56,578 bases of DNA, from the NCBI GenBank assembly GCA_023423935.1, contig JAFAEQ010000035.1, positions 1 to 56,578 of the forward strand. The letters are read 5' to 3'. Below are positions 28,114-36,881 of this stretch, piece after piece. Numbering within the stretch: the first letter of the stretch is position 1; the number at the start of each line of letters is the position of its first letter. Position numbers and translations under genes: made by a program. Source of the DNA: Pseudomonadota bacterium. GTDB taxonomy: Bacteria; Pseudomonadota; Gammaproteobacteria; Steroidobacterales; Steroidobacteraceae. Under the pieces are notes generated by a model that was given only the letters and a program-made list of their open reading frames with translations, was not told where the DNA came from and did no database searches.

Positions 28114-29478
28114 ATGAAACATCTGACAAGACATTTTTCATTCTTCGCGCTCCTGCTGATGGCATTCGTCGCGCCGGTGCAGGCTGCATCATCGCAGCGA
28201 GCGGTGCTGCTCATCTCCATCGACGGGCTGCATCCGAGCTATGTGCTCGAGGCTAAGAAATATGGGGTCAAAGCGCCCGTCCTACGCGAGTTCGTTGCGA
28301 AGGGTGCGTATGCGACGCGCGCGATCAACGTGACGCCGACGGTCACCTATCCGAATCATACGGCGCTCGTTACCGGTGCAGCGCCGCGTGAGCACGGCAT
28401 TCATACCAATACGGTGTTCGATCCCGAAGGCACCGAGAAGGGGGCATGGAACTGGTATGGCGAGCAGATCAAGGTGCCGACATTGTGGGATGCGGCCAAG
28501 GCGAAGGGGATGACGACCGCCGCAGTGTTATGGCCCGTGTCAGTAGGGCACACAGCCATCGACTACAACATGCCGGAGTACTGGCGCGTCAAACGTCCCT
28601 CGGACGACTATCTTCTGAACGCTGTATCCACGCCGCGCGGATTTCTCGAATCGCTCGACCTCGGTCCGGTATTCGGAGGATCGCCGCACGAAGGCGGTCC
28701 GACCTTCGATGCCAAGCTCACACGAATTGCGATCGCGATGATCGAACGAGCGCAGCCGCAGTTGCTCACCGTTCACCTCGTGGGGCTCGATAGCGCGCAG
28801 CATGCGCACGGGCCGTTACCGACCAACGCGCAATCACGCGAGATGCTGGAGCAGATCGATGCGCTGGTCGGACAGCTCATTGCGGCCGAGCGCAAAGCAT
28901 ATCCGGATGCGGTGATCGCGATTGCGTCCGATCACGGATTTTTGCCCGTGAACGCCACGGTGAATCTCAATGCGGCATTCGCACGGGCTGGGCTGATCGA
29001 GCTCGATACCGACGGCAAGCTCAAATCGTGGAAGGCCTATTCGTGGAATTCGGGTGGCAGCTCCTCGATCGTGCTGAAGGATTCCAACGATCGCGGGACG
29101 CTGGAGGCAGTAGACGGCATCCTCACGCGACTGGCTGCGGATCCGAAGAGCGGCATCGCGGCCGTGTTGCGCGGCGATGCGGCGCTCGAAGAGGGCGTGC
29201 TGCCGCAGGCGTCGTTCCTGGTCGATTGCAACGCCGGCTTCGCGATGGGCGATGCGCTGACCGGCGAGATCATCCAACCTAGAGCCAAGGTGAGCGGCAC
29301 GCATGGCTATCGCAATACGCACCCTGAAATGAGCTCGTCGTTCTTCGTCATGGGCCCTGGTGTCGCGGCCGGCAGGAATCTCGGCGTGATCGATATTCGT
29401 CAGATTGCACCGACGCTTGCGAAGGAACTCGACGTTGCTTTGCCCTCGGCCCAGATGGCGCCGCTGTCGCTGCGCTAG
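28114..29478 (+). CDS. Secreted nucleotide pyrophosphatase/phosphodiesterase (NPP-type alkaline phosphatase superfamily)
   Basis: A 454-residue exported enzyme. Signal peptide ends near VQA (residue 24). Metal and catalytic residues visible: Asp37 in SIDG, probable nucleophile Thr78 in VTYPNHTALVTG, Asp/His in LDSAQHAHG, ASDHGF and SGTHGY. The pattern matches bacterial NPP family members that split phosphodiesters such as nucleotide sugars or NTPs. It follows the TonB receptor and could process a ligand before uptake. Its neighbourhood with purine salvage enzymes 18 kb upstream is suggestive only. Confidence 0.9.
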   Translation: MKHLTRHFSFFALLLMAFVAPVQAASSQRAVLLISIDGLHPSYVLEAKKYGVKAPVLREFVAKGAYATRAINVTPTVTYPNHTALVTGAAPREHGIHTNTVFDPEGTEKGAWNWYGEQIKVPTLWDAAKAKGMTTAAVLWPVSVGHTAIDYNMPEYWRVKRPSDDYLLNAVSTPRGFLESLDLGPVFGGSPHEGGPTFDAKLTRIAIAMIERAQPQLLTVHLVGLDSAQHAHGPLPTNAQSREMLEQIDALVGQLIAAERKAYPDAVIAIASDHGFLPVNATVNLNAAFARAGLIELDTDGKLKSWKAYSWNSGGSSSIVLKDSNDRGTLEAVDGILTRLAADPKSGIAAVLRGDAALEEGVLPQASFLVDCNAGFAMGDALTGEIIQPRAKVSGTHGYRNTHPEMSSSFFVMGPGVAAGRNLGVIDIRQIAPTLAKELDVALPSAQMAPLSLR

Positions 29479-29628
29479 GTAGAGGCAAGCGGGAGCGTGG
29501 CAGTCAAGTGCCGAGAGCTGCGCTCCCGTTTCAGCGGTAACACAGGCCGGATCGCGTGTAATCGCAACGTGCAGTGATCTGCGCATCCTCGTTCTCCGAC
29601 GCGTTTCGAAGCGTCGAAGGAGTGAGCG

Positions 29629-30081
29629 ATGCTCGAGCTGCGTATCAACGGCGAGACGAGATCCGTGGCCGCGAGCCCGGACACGCCGCTGTTATGGGCG
29701 CTGCGCGATGAGCTCGGACTCACGGGCACGAAGTTCGGCTGCGGCATTGCTCAATGCGGTGCCTGTACCGTGCATCTCGACGGCGTTGCAGTTCGCTCGT
29801 GTGTGTTGCCGATCGGGACCATCGGCGAGCGTGCGATCACGACGATCGAAGCGGTCGGCGCGCTGCCTGCGGGTCGAAAAATCCAGCAGGCCTGGGTCGA
29901 TCTCGAAGTGCCCCAGTGCGGTTACTGTCAGTCGGGCCAGGTCATGTCCGCGACAGCACTGCTCGTTGCCACGCCCGATCCGAGTGACGCAGACATCGAC
30001 GCGGCGATGTCCGGCAACATTTGCCGCTGCGGTACCTATGTGCGCATCCGGCAGGCCATCAAGCAGGCGGCGAAGGCATGA
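29629..30081 (+). CDS. 2Fe-2S subunit of a molybdenum hydroxylase (IorA/CoxS-like)
   Basis: A 150-residue electron-transfer subunit of the xanthine dehydrogenase family. The N-terminal plant-type 2Fe-2S cluster is held by CGIAQCGAC (about residues 41-49) and the following Cys, and the C-terminal helical-bundle cluster by QCGYCQSGQ and ICRCGTY. No signal peptide, as usual: it travels with the Tat-exported large subunit. GAAGGAGTGAGCG is a good ribosome site. The next gene starts in the ATGA overlap, so the two are translationally coupled. Confidence 0.93.
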   Translation: MLELRINGETRSVAASPDTPLLWALRDELGLTGTKFGCGIAQCGACTVHLDGVAVRSCVLPIGTIGERAITTIEAVGALPAGRKIQQAWVDLEVPQCGYCQSGQVMSATALLVATPDPSDADIDAAMSGNICRCGTYVRIRQAIKQAAKA

Positions 30082-32237
30082 GGGTTTCGCGGCCGACGCT
30101 TTCACGGCGAAGGTTCCTCGCAGGCGCGGCTGCTTCGAGCGCTGCGTTGCTCGTCGGCTTCCAGGTGCCTGCCGCGAGGGCGGCGCGTGCGTCGGGCGAT
30201 ACACGGTTTGCACCGAACGCATTCATTCGCATCGACCGCGACGGACTTGTGACCCTGATCATGCCGCAGGTGGAGATGGGACAGGGCGTCTACACCTCGA
30301 TTGCGATGATCCTGGCAGAAGAGCTGGATGCGGATTGGGACCGGATACGCGTCGAAGCTGCGCCGCCCGATCAGGCGCTCTATAGCAATCCCATCTTCGG
30401 CATCCAGGTCACCGGCAACTCCAATTCGATTCGTGCGTTCTGGATGCCGCTGCGCCAGGCCGCTGCGAGCGCTCGCAACTTGCTGGTTCGTGCCGCGGCG
30501 GATCGCTGGAACGTGGATCCGGATACCTGCACCGCGGTCAGCGGTGAGGTTCGGCACACGGCCAGCGGACGCAAGCTCGGCTACGGCGCATTGGTCATCG
30601 ATGCCAGTGCGCTGACTGCGGCGAAGGACGTACCGCTCAAACATCCGCAGGATTTCAGACTGATCGGCAAACCGCTGCATCGACTCGACTCGCCCGAGAA
30701 AGTGAACGGCACGGCGGTGTACGGCATCGATGTCATGCCGACCGGGGTCGCGTTCGCGATGATCGCTACGTGTCCTGTGTTCGGAGGCAGACTGATCAGT
30801 GTCGATGACCGCACAGCGCGTCGGGTCGCCGGTGTTCGCGACGTGCTGAAGTTCGAGGAGTTCATCGCCGTCGTCGGCGACACGACGTGGGCTGCAAAGC
30901 AGGGACTCGCAGCGCTCGCGCCCACTTGGGATGAGCGTGGCAATGGCAGTGTCGATTCGGAGGCGATCTGGAAACAGCTGCGCGCTGCGAGTCTGCGCTC
31001 GGGGGCAACGGCGAAACTCATTGGCGATCCCGTGAAAGCGATGGGCCAGGGCACGCGCATCGAGGCGACGTATGAGTTGCCGTTGCTTGCTCACGCCACG
31101 ATGGAGCCGCTGAGCTGCACGGTCCATGCGCAAGAGGATCAGTGCGAAGTCTGGGTCGGCTCGCAAGTGCTCGGCCGTGCGCAGGACGTGGCGATGAAGA
31201 TCACGGGACTGCCGGCCGACAAGGTCATCGTTCACAACCATTACATGGGTGGCGGCTTCGGGCGACGCCTCGAAACCGACTACGTCGAGAAGGCAGTGCG
31301 CGTTGCCCAACGCGTGTCCGGTCCCGTGAAGGTCACGTGGAGCCGCGAGGAAGATATTCAGCACGATGTGTATCGACCGGCGTACATCGATCGCATGTCC
31401 GCCAGCATCGTCGAGGGGCGTGTCGTTGCGTGGACCCATCGTGTCGCAGGTTCGTCGGTGATCGCGCGCTGGCTGCCCGCTGCGTTTCGCGACGACATCG
31501 ATTTCGATGCCGTCGATAGTGCGGTGGACATGCCGTACGACATTCCCAATCGGCAAGTGGAATACGTTCGCGATGAGCCGTTGTCGGTGCCGACCGGCTT
31601 CTGGCGCGGCGTCGGTCCGAACAACACCGTGTTCGCGGTCGAAAGCTTCATCGATGAGCTGGCGGCGAAGCTCGAGCGCGACCCCTACGAATTTCGTCGC
31701 GGCCTGTTGAACGGCACGCCACGTTTGCGCGCCGCGCTCGATCTCGCCATCGAGAAAAGCGAGTGGAAGCGTCCGTTGCCGCCACGTTCGGGTCGCGGCA
31801 TTGGCGTGCAGGTCGCCTTCGGCAGCTTCATCGCGACCGTCACCGAAGTGAGTGTCGGTGACGATGGCCAGGTGCGCGTGCGTCGCGTCGTTTCGGCCGT
31901 GGACACCGGCACCGCCATCAATCCGGATACGGTGATTGCACAACTCCAGGGTGGACTCATTTTCGGACTCACTGCGGCGCTGTATGGACGCGTCACGATC
32001 GGCAAAGGACGCGTGCAGCAGAGCAACTTCAACGACTATCGAATGATGCGCATCAACGAAACGCCGCAGATCGAGGTGCACGTCATCCAAAGCGGCGAAG
32101 CGCCGGGCGGGATCGGAGAGACCGGAACGACTGCCGCTGCGCCCGCGCTGGTCAATGCCATCTTTGCCGCTACGGGCGTGCGCGTGCGCCAGTTGCCGAT
32201 CGATCCGACCCTGCTCGCGAAAGGACGATCGTCATGA
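30078..32237 (+). CDS. Tat-exported molybdopterin-binding subunit of an IorB-like hydroxylase
   Basis: A 719-residue subunit that binds the molybdenum cofactor and the substrate. The signal contains SRRRFLAG (residues 9-16) followed by a hydrophobic Ala-rich stretch, so the enzyme is exported folded by Tat together with the 2Fe-2S subunit. Conserved family elements are PQVEMGQGVYTS, VTGNSNSIR, GGGFGRRLETDY, GFWRGVG and the active-site glutamate segment GGIGETGTTAAAPAL. Family members oxidise N-heterocycles or aldehydes. ATG 30078 (not the open frame back to 30021) is chosen because it opens the Tat signal and overlaps the previous stop by 4 nt. The cytochrome c gene also overlaps by 4 nt. Confidence 0.93.
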   Translation: MRVSRPTLSRRRFLAGAAASSAALLVGFQVPAARAARASGDTRFAPNAFIRIDRDGLVTLIMPQVEMGQGVYTSIAMILAEELDADWDRIRVEAAPPDQALYSNPIFGIQVTGNSNSIRAFWMPLRQAAASARNLLVRAAADRWNVDPDTCTAVSGEVRHTASGRKLGYGALVIDASALTAAKDVPLKHPQDFRLIGKPLHRLDSPEKVNGTAVYGIDVMPTGVAFAMIATCPVFGGRLISVDDRTARRVAGVRDVLKFEEFIAVVGDTTWAAKQGLAALAPTWDERGNGSVDSEAIWKQLRAASLRSGATAKLIGDPVKAMGQGTRIEATYELPLLAHATMEPLSCTVHAQEDQCEVWVGSQVLGRAQDVAMKITGLPADKVIVHNHYMGGGFGRRLETDYVEKAVRVAQRVSGPVKVTWSREEDIQHDVYRPAYIDRMSASIVEGRVVAWTHRVAGSSVIARWLPAAFRDDIDFDAVDSAVDMPYDIPNRQVEYVRDEPLSVPTGFWRGVGPNNTVFAVESFIDELAAKLERDPYEFRRGLLNGTPRLRAALDLAIEKSEWKRPLPPRSGRGIGVQVAFGSFIATVTEVSVGDDGQVRVRRVVSAVDTGTAINPDTVIAQLQGGLIFGLTAALYGRVTIGKGRVQQSNFNDYRMMRINETPQIEVHVIQSGEAPGGIGETGTTAAAPALVNAIFAATGVRVRQLPIDPTLLAKGRSS

Positions 32238-33580
32238 GTCCGGCCGCTCGTGTCGGCAGCTACATCATCGGCGTGCTGATCGTTGCTGCCATTGCAGTCG
32301 CATCATGGTTTGCAAACGTGCCCGGTCCGATGATGTTCGCGCCCGGCGCGCGCGTGGATCTCGATGAGTACTCGGGTCATCCGACAGGCGCGCCGCCCGA
32401 CCTGCCTGGGCTCGATGATCCGCTGGCGCGCGGTCGCTATCTCACGCAAATCGCAGATTGCGAAGCGTGTCATACGGTGCCGGGCGGTCAGCCGTTCGCC
32501 GGTGGACGTGAATTCAAGACCCAGTTCGGCACGCTGTATTCGCCGAACATCACGCCGGACGTCGCAACGGGCATCGGCGGCTGGACCGATGAGCAGTTCC
32601 TCGAGGCGATGCATCAGGGTGTGCGGCCGGACGGCTCGCGCCTGTATCCCGCGTTTCCTTATGCCGCGTACACCTTTCTGACCGACACGGACGTGCTCGC
32701 CATCAAGCAGTATCTCGCGACACTGCCTGCGGTTGCGCAATCCCCGCCTGCCAACGATCTGGCATTTCCCTTCAATCAGCGCTGGCTGATGGCGTTCTGG
32801 TCCGACTTCTTCAATCCGGACGAACGCTTCAAACCCATTCCCGCGCGCAGCGCCGAGTGGAACCGCGGGGCTTATCTGGTGGAAGCGCTGGGTCACTGCG
32901 GCGACTGCCATACGCCGCGCAACGTGCTGCAGGCACTGGACAATCGGCGCAAGTTCTCCGGTGCTGTCGTCGATGGCTGGGCCGCCTATGACATCACTTC
33001 AGCGGAGGGCACAGGCATCGGCGCATGGAGCGATGAGCAACTGGCCGACTATCTGTCGAAGGGTCATGCGAAAGGACGTGGATCTGCGGCCGGGCCCATG
33101 CGGGAAGTCGTGGACTTCAGTCTGCGTCATCTCACTGCAAGCGACGTGAGGGCGATGGTCACCTATTTGCGCAGTGTGCCGCCGCGGACTAGTCGCATGC
33201 TTCCCGCGCACCTGCGCGGTCCCGCGCCCGCGGCGCATGACGAAGGCCTGACGGCGCAGGTCGATGCACGCGGCAAGCAGATCTTCGAAGGCGCGTGTGC
33301 GAGTTGTCACGGCTGGAGCGGTGCCGGGCAGGTGACTGCGTACGCGACGCTCACCGGATCACGTGCGGTCAACGATCCCACTGCGAGGAATGTGGTGCAG
33401 GCGATCATCGAGGGCGTACCAGCCGTGGCGGGACAGCCGAGCGTTTTCATGCCCGCGTTCGGATACGCCTATTCCGACGCCGAGATCGCCGCCCTCGCGA
33501 ACTACGTGACCGCTCGATTCGGTGCGCAGCCGTCGTCGCTGGATGCCGCCCAGGTGGCGCGTCTGCGTGCGGGTCCGTGA
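32234..33580 (+). CDS. Membrane-anchored tri-heme cytochrome c, electron acceptor of the Mo hydroxylase
   Basis: A 448-residue cytochrome with an N-terminal membrane anchor (about residues 8-27, GSYIIGVLIVAAIAVASWF) and three CxxCH haem sites: CEACH at 76-80, CGDCH at 222-226 and CASCH at 355-359. Candidate axial methionines lie in later segments of each domain. The layout equals that of cytochrome subunits of periplasmic alcohol and aldehyde dehydrogenases and passes electrons from the hydroxylase to the respiratory chain. The 4-nt overlap with the Mo subunit makes a three-gene operon. Confidence 0.93.
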   Translation: MSPAARVGSYIIGVLIVAAIAVASWFANVPGPMMFAPGARVDLDEYSGHPTGAPPDLPGLDDPLARGRYLTQIADCEACHTVPGGQPFAGGREFKTQFGTLYSPNITPDVATGIGGWTDEQFLEAMHQGVRPDGSRLYPAFPYAAYTFLTDTDVLAIKQYLATLPAVAQSPPANDLAFPFNQRWLMAFWSDFFNPDERFKPIPARSAEWNRGAYLVEALGHCGDCHTPRNVLQALDNRRKFSGAVVDGWAAYDITSAEGTGIGAWSDEQLADYLSKGHAKGRGSAAGPMREVVDFSLRHLTASDVRAMVTYLRSVPPRTSRMLPAHLRGPAPAAHDEGLTAQVDARGKQIFEGACASCHGWSGAGQVTAYATLTGSRAVNDPTARNVVQAIIEGVPAVAGQPSVFMPAFGYAYSDAEIAALANYVTARFGAQPSSLDAAQVARLRAGP

Positions 33581-33635
33581 TTCGTTTTCGAAGTGCGCGC
33601 ACAGGTGATCCGTTGATCTCGATGAGGGCAAGGCA

Positions 33636-34235
33636 ATGGCCAAAGTTCTGGTGCTCTATTACTCGTCCTACGGACACATCGAGAAGATGGCGTATGCCGT
33701 GGCCGACGGCGTGCGACGCGGTGGCGCCGACGTCGTTGTGATGCGCGTGCCGGAGACCGCACCGCTCGCGGTCGCGCAGGCCGCTCATTTCAAGCTGGAG
33801 CAGGCGGCGCCGATCGCGTCCGTCGAAGATCTCGCGCACTACGACGCCATCGTCATCGGTGTGGGAACGCGGTTCGGTCGCATGGCATCGCAAATGACGG
33901 CATTTCTCGATCAGGCGGGCGCTCTGTGGGCGAGCGGAGTGTTCAACGGCAAGGTCGGAGCGGCCTTCACCTCGTCGGCCACACAGCACGGCGGTAACGA
34001 GACGACGCTGTTCTCCATCATCACCAACTTGCTGCACTTCGGCATGACGATCGTGGGTCTGCCGTACAGTCATAGCGGTCAGATGACCCTCGAGGAAATC
34101 GCGGGAGGCGCTCCCTATGGCGCCACGACGATTGCAGGTGACGACGGACGACGGCAGCCCAGTGCCATAGATCTGGAAGGCGCGCGACATCAGGGAGAGC
34201 GGGTCGCCACCACCGCCCTGAAACTGTTCGGTTAG
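33636..34235 (+). CDS. wrbA: WrbA-type NAD(P)H:quinone oxidoreductase
   Basis: A 199-residue flavodoxin-like protein. The FMN phosphate-binding loop is YYSSYGHIEKMA near residue 8, followed by VIGVGTRFGRMASQMTAFLD and SSATQHGGNETTL, which are hallmarks of WrbA. It reduces quinones by two electrons, using NAD(P)H. It lies 55 nt after the cytochrome gene on the same strand and may join its transcript, but nothing links it mechanistically. The region after it carries an inverted pair of REP-like hairpins. Confidence 0.93.
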   Translation: MAKVLVLYYSSYGHIEKMAYAVADGVRRGGADVVVMRVPETAPLAVAQAAHFKLEQAAPIASVEDLAHYDAIVIGVGTRFGRMASQMTAFLDQAGALWASGVFNGKVGAAFTSSATQHGGNETTLFSIITNLLHFGMTIVGLPYSHSGQMTLEEIAGGAPYGATTIAGDDGRRQPSAIDLEGARHQGERVATTALKLFG

Positions 34236-34251
34236 TTCGAAGAGAAGAGCT

Positions 34252-34322
34252 GTCCGACTGAAGTCGGACCTACAGGATCAAAGATCAGGCCTTCTGCCTG
34301 TTGGGTTCGGCTTCAGCCGAAC
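34252..34322. repeat. Pair of REP-like hairpins in opposite orientation
   Basis: GTCCGACTGAAGTCGGAC (34252-34269) is the reverse complement of the hairpin at 11801-11818. GTTCGGCTTCAGCCGAAC (34305-34322) is the TTCGGC subtype, preceded by TTGG. The two are separated by 35 nt and face opposite ways, as in REP doublets of other proteobacteria. Confidence 0.85.
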
Positions 34323-34493
34323 AAAAGAAAGCCGTACCACCCCGAACGGTTGTTCGTTTCCCATTTGTCCGACAATATAGGCCGTAACGCCGTACCTGCT
34401 GGGTGGGGTTGGCGGCGCGAGCGCCGGAGGGCGTGCGCAAAAGAACGGCAGGCCTGGACCTTGCTGGATGAAAAACGACGACCGGGGGATCGC

Positions 34494-35774
34494 ATGCAAC
34501 AGGGGCGCGAGAGCTATCTTTTGCCGATGGTGCTGATCATCTGCCTCTTTTTTCTGTGGGGCGTGGCCAACCATCTGAACGACATTCTGATTCCGCATTT
34601 CAAGAAAGCGTTTCTGCTGAGCGACCTGCAATCCGGTCTGATTCAGTCTGCTTTCTACATGGGCTATTTCCTGCTCGCGCTGCCCGCGGGCTTTTTGATG
34701 CGGCGCTTCGGATACAAAGCTGCGGTGCTCACCGGACTCATTCTGTTCGGCACCGGTGCGCTGCTGTTCTATCCGGCCGCCGAGATCCGCGAATACGCAT
34801 TGTTCCTCGCGGCGCTCTTCGTCATTGCTTCAGGCCTCGCATTCCTGGAGACATCGGCGAATCCGCTGATGACTGTGCTTGGCGATCCGGCGACCGCAGA
34901 GCGTCGACTGAACTTCGCGCAGGCATTCAATCCGCTCGGCGCGATCTCTGCAGTGCTGCTCGGCCGGCAATTCATCCTGTCCGGTGTCGAGCCGACGGCA
35001 GAAGAGTTCGCACAGATGACCCCGGCGCAGCTCGCGGCGTTTCAAACCACTGAGGCGCATGCGGTGCAGATGCCTTATCTGATCATCGCGGCTGTCGTGT
35101 TCGGCTGGGCCGTGCTCGTTGCGCTCACGCGCTTTCCCGCAGCCGCGCGCCGTCCTGCGGATGCCGATCACGCCGCTCATGCGCCAGTGCGTGGATTGTT
35201 CGCGCATTCGCGTTTCCTGTTCGGCGTCATCGCGCAGTTCTTCTATGTGGGCGCGCAGGTGGGCGTGTGGAGTTTCACGATCCGCTACGCGCAGCACGAG
35301 ATGCCAGGCATGGGCGAGAAGACGGCCGCCGCTTATCTGACCGGCTCGCTGATTGCGTTCATGGTTGGACGTTTCGTCGGAACGGCGCTGATGGGCAAGG
35401 TGGATCCGGCCCGGCTCATGGGCATCTACGCGCTGTGCAACGTGGGGCTGATGGCGATTGCCGTCGTTGCCGGCGGCCATATCGGATTGCTGGCACTCGC
35501 CGCGACCAGCTTCTTCATGTCGATCATGTTCCCGACGATCTTCGCGAACGCATTGCGTGGATTGAAGGATCTGACGCAGATCGGCGCGTCGATTCTGGTG
35601 ATGAGCATCATCGGGGGCGCAGTGCTGACCGCGTTGATGGGCTTCATCTCCGATCAGTCCTCGATCCGCTTCGCGATGCTGGTGCCCGGCGTTGCGTTCG
35701 TCGTCGTGGCTCTCTTCGGTCTCTCCGGGCGAGCGGCGAGTCGCGTAGCGCTCGCGCAGCCGGCAAGTCCCTGA
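34494..35774 (+). CDS. fucP: L-fucose:proton symporter-like MFS transporter
   Basis: A 426-residue inner-membrane transporter with about 12 helices. FFLWGVANHLNDILIPHFKKAF at the first helix, FLETSANPLMTVLGDP and the later QFFYVGAQVGVWSF are characteristic of the FucP sugar:H+ symporters (fucose, and in relatives glucose or galactose). ATG 34494 is chosen since the upstream open frame to 34350 is Arg-rich and unrelated to a membrane protein. It begins a three-gene set with an aldo/keto reductase 8 nt downstream and a zinc dehydrogenase, consistent with a non-phosphorylating sugar oxidation route. Confidence 0.88.
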   Translation: MQQGRESYLLPMVLIICLFFLWGVANHLNDILIPHFKKAFLLSDLQSGLIQSAFYMGYFLLALPAGFLMRRFGYKAAVLTGLILFGTGALLFYPAAEIREYALFLAALFVIASGLAFLETSANPLMTVLGDPATAERRLNFAQAFNPLGAISAVLLGRQFILSGVEPTAEEFAQMTPAQLAAFQTTEAHAVQMPYLIIAAVVFGWAVLVALTRFPAAARRPADADHAAHAPVRGLFAHSRFLFGVIAQFFYVGAQVGVWSFTIRYAQHEMPGMGEKTAAAYLTGSLIAFMVGRFVGTALMGKVDPARLMGIYALCNVGLMAIAVVAGGHIGLLALAATSFFMSIMFPTIFANALRGLKDLTQIGASILVMSIIGGAVLTALMGFISDQSSIRFAMLVPGVAFVVVALFGLSGRAASRVALAQPASP

Positions 35775-35782
35775 AGAGCACA

Positions 35783-36832
35783 ATGTCCGACTCGACATCA
35801 CAGCTCAGCGCTTCACGCCGGATCGGTACCACTTCCGTGACCGTTCCTGCGCTCGGATTCGGTTCATCCGCGCTCGGCAATCTTTACCAGGCCATTGACG
35901 ATGCCGCTGCGGGCGCGACTGTCCGGCACGCGCTCGCGCGCGGCTTCAGATACTTCGATACGGCGCCGCACTACGGATTCGGATTGAGCGAGTCGCGGCT
36001 CGGCGAGGAATTGCCGGCAGACGGTTCTGTGCTCGTATCGAGCAAAGTAGGGCGCGTGCTTGAGCCCGTGCCGCCTGAGGAACGTCACAAGCCTCGGCAC
36101 GGATTCGTGGATGCGGCACCCTTCGAGCCCGTCTTCGATTACAGCTATGACGGTGTCATGCGCTCCTTCGAGTCGAGCTGTCGTCGCTTGAAGCGCGATC
36201 GTCTCGACATTTTGTTTGCGCACGATCTCGGCGAGATGACGCACGGCGCCGATCACGCACGCCGCTTCAAAGAGTTCTTCGATGGCGGCTATATCGCGAT
36301 GCGAGCCTTACGCGACAGCAACGCGGTCGGTGCAATCGGCTTGGGAGTGAACGAATGGCAGATCTGCGAACAGGCGCTCGCAGTCGCAGACTTCGATTGC
36401 ATGTTGCTTGCGGGCCGCTACACGCTGCTCGAGCAGACTGCGCTGGATCGTTTCCTGCCGATGTGTGAGGAACGCAGGGTATCGATCATCGTGGGCGGTC
36501 CTTACAACTCCGGGATCCTCGTGCATGGGGCAAACGGCGGTGCTCGCGCACGTCACGATTACGCACCAGCGCCAGCGCACATCCTGGCTCGCGTTGCGAG
36601 CATCGAACGTATCTGCGAGTCGCATCGCGTACCGCTTCCGGCGGCGGCGCTGCAGTTTCCCATTGCTCATCCGGCGGTGGTGAGTGTGATTCCGGGGATG
36701 GGGACCGCCGAGCAGATCGAAGACACGCTTCGGCTCGCGGGCGTCGACATCCCGGACGCGCTGTGGTCGGATCTGAAAACTGCGGGCCTGCTGCACCCGG
36801 ATGCGCCGACACCTGTACGGAGATCGGGCTGA
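35783..36832 (+). CDS. Aldo/keto reductase, sugar dehydrogenase type
   Basis: A 349-residue NAD(P)-dependent enzyme with an AKR barrel. The catalytic tetrad can be placed: Asp and Tyr in YFDTAPHYGFGLSE, Lys in VLVSSKVGR and His in DILFAHDL. Relatives act as D-threo-aldose or L-fucose 1-dehydrogenase. The 8-nt gap to fucP supports a first oxidation step on the imported sugar. ATG 35783 lies just after GAAGAGCACA; the open frame further upstream is only the shadow of fucP. There is no signal peptide. Confidence 0.87.
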   Translation: MSDSTSQLSASRRIGTTSVTVPALGFGSSALGNLYQAIDDAAAGATVRHALARGFRYFDTAPHYGFGLSESRLGEELPADGSVLVSSKVGRVLEPVPPEERHKPRHGFVDAAPFEPVFDYSYDGVMRSFESSCRRLKRDRLDILFAHDLGEMTHGADHARRFKEFFDGGYIAMRALRDSNAVGAIGLGVNEWQICEQALAVADFDCMLLAGRYTLLEQTALDRFLPMCEERRVSIIVGGPYNSGILVHGANGGARARHDYAPAPAHILARVASIERICESHRVPLPAAALQFPIAHPAVVSVIPGMGTAEQIEDTLRLAGVDIPDALWSDLKTAGLLHPDAPTPVRRSG

Positions 36833-36881
36833 TGCGGTTTGCGAAAGTCTGGACGATTGGCAACGCGCCAGGGAGCGCACG

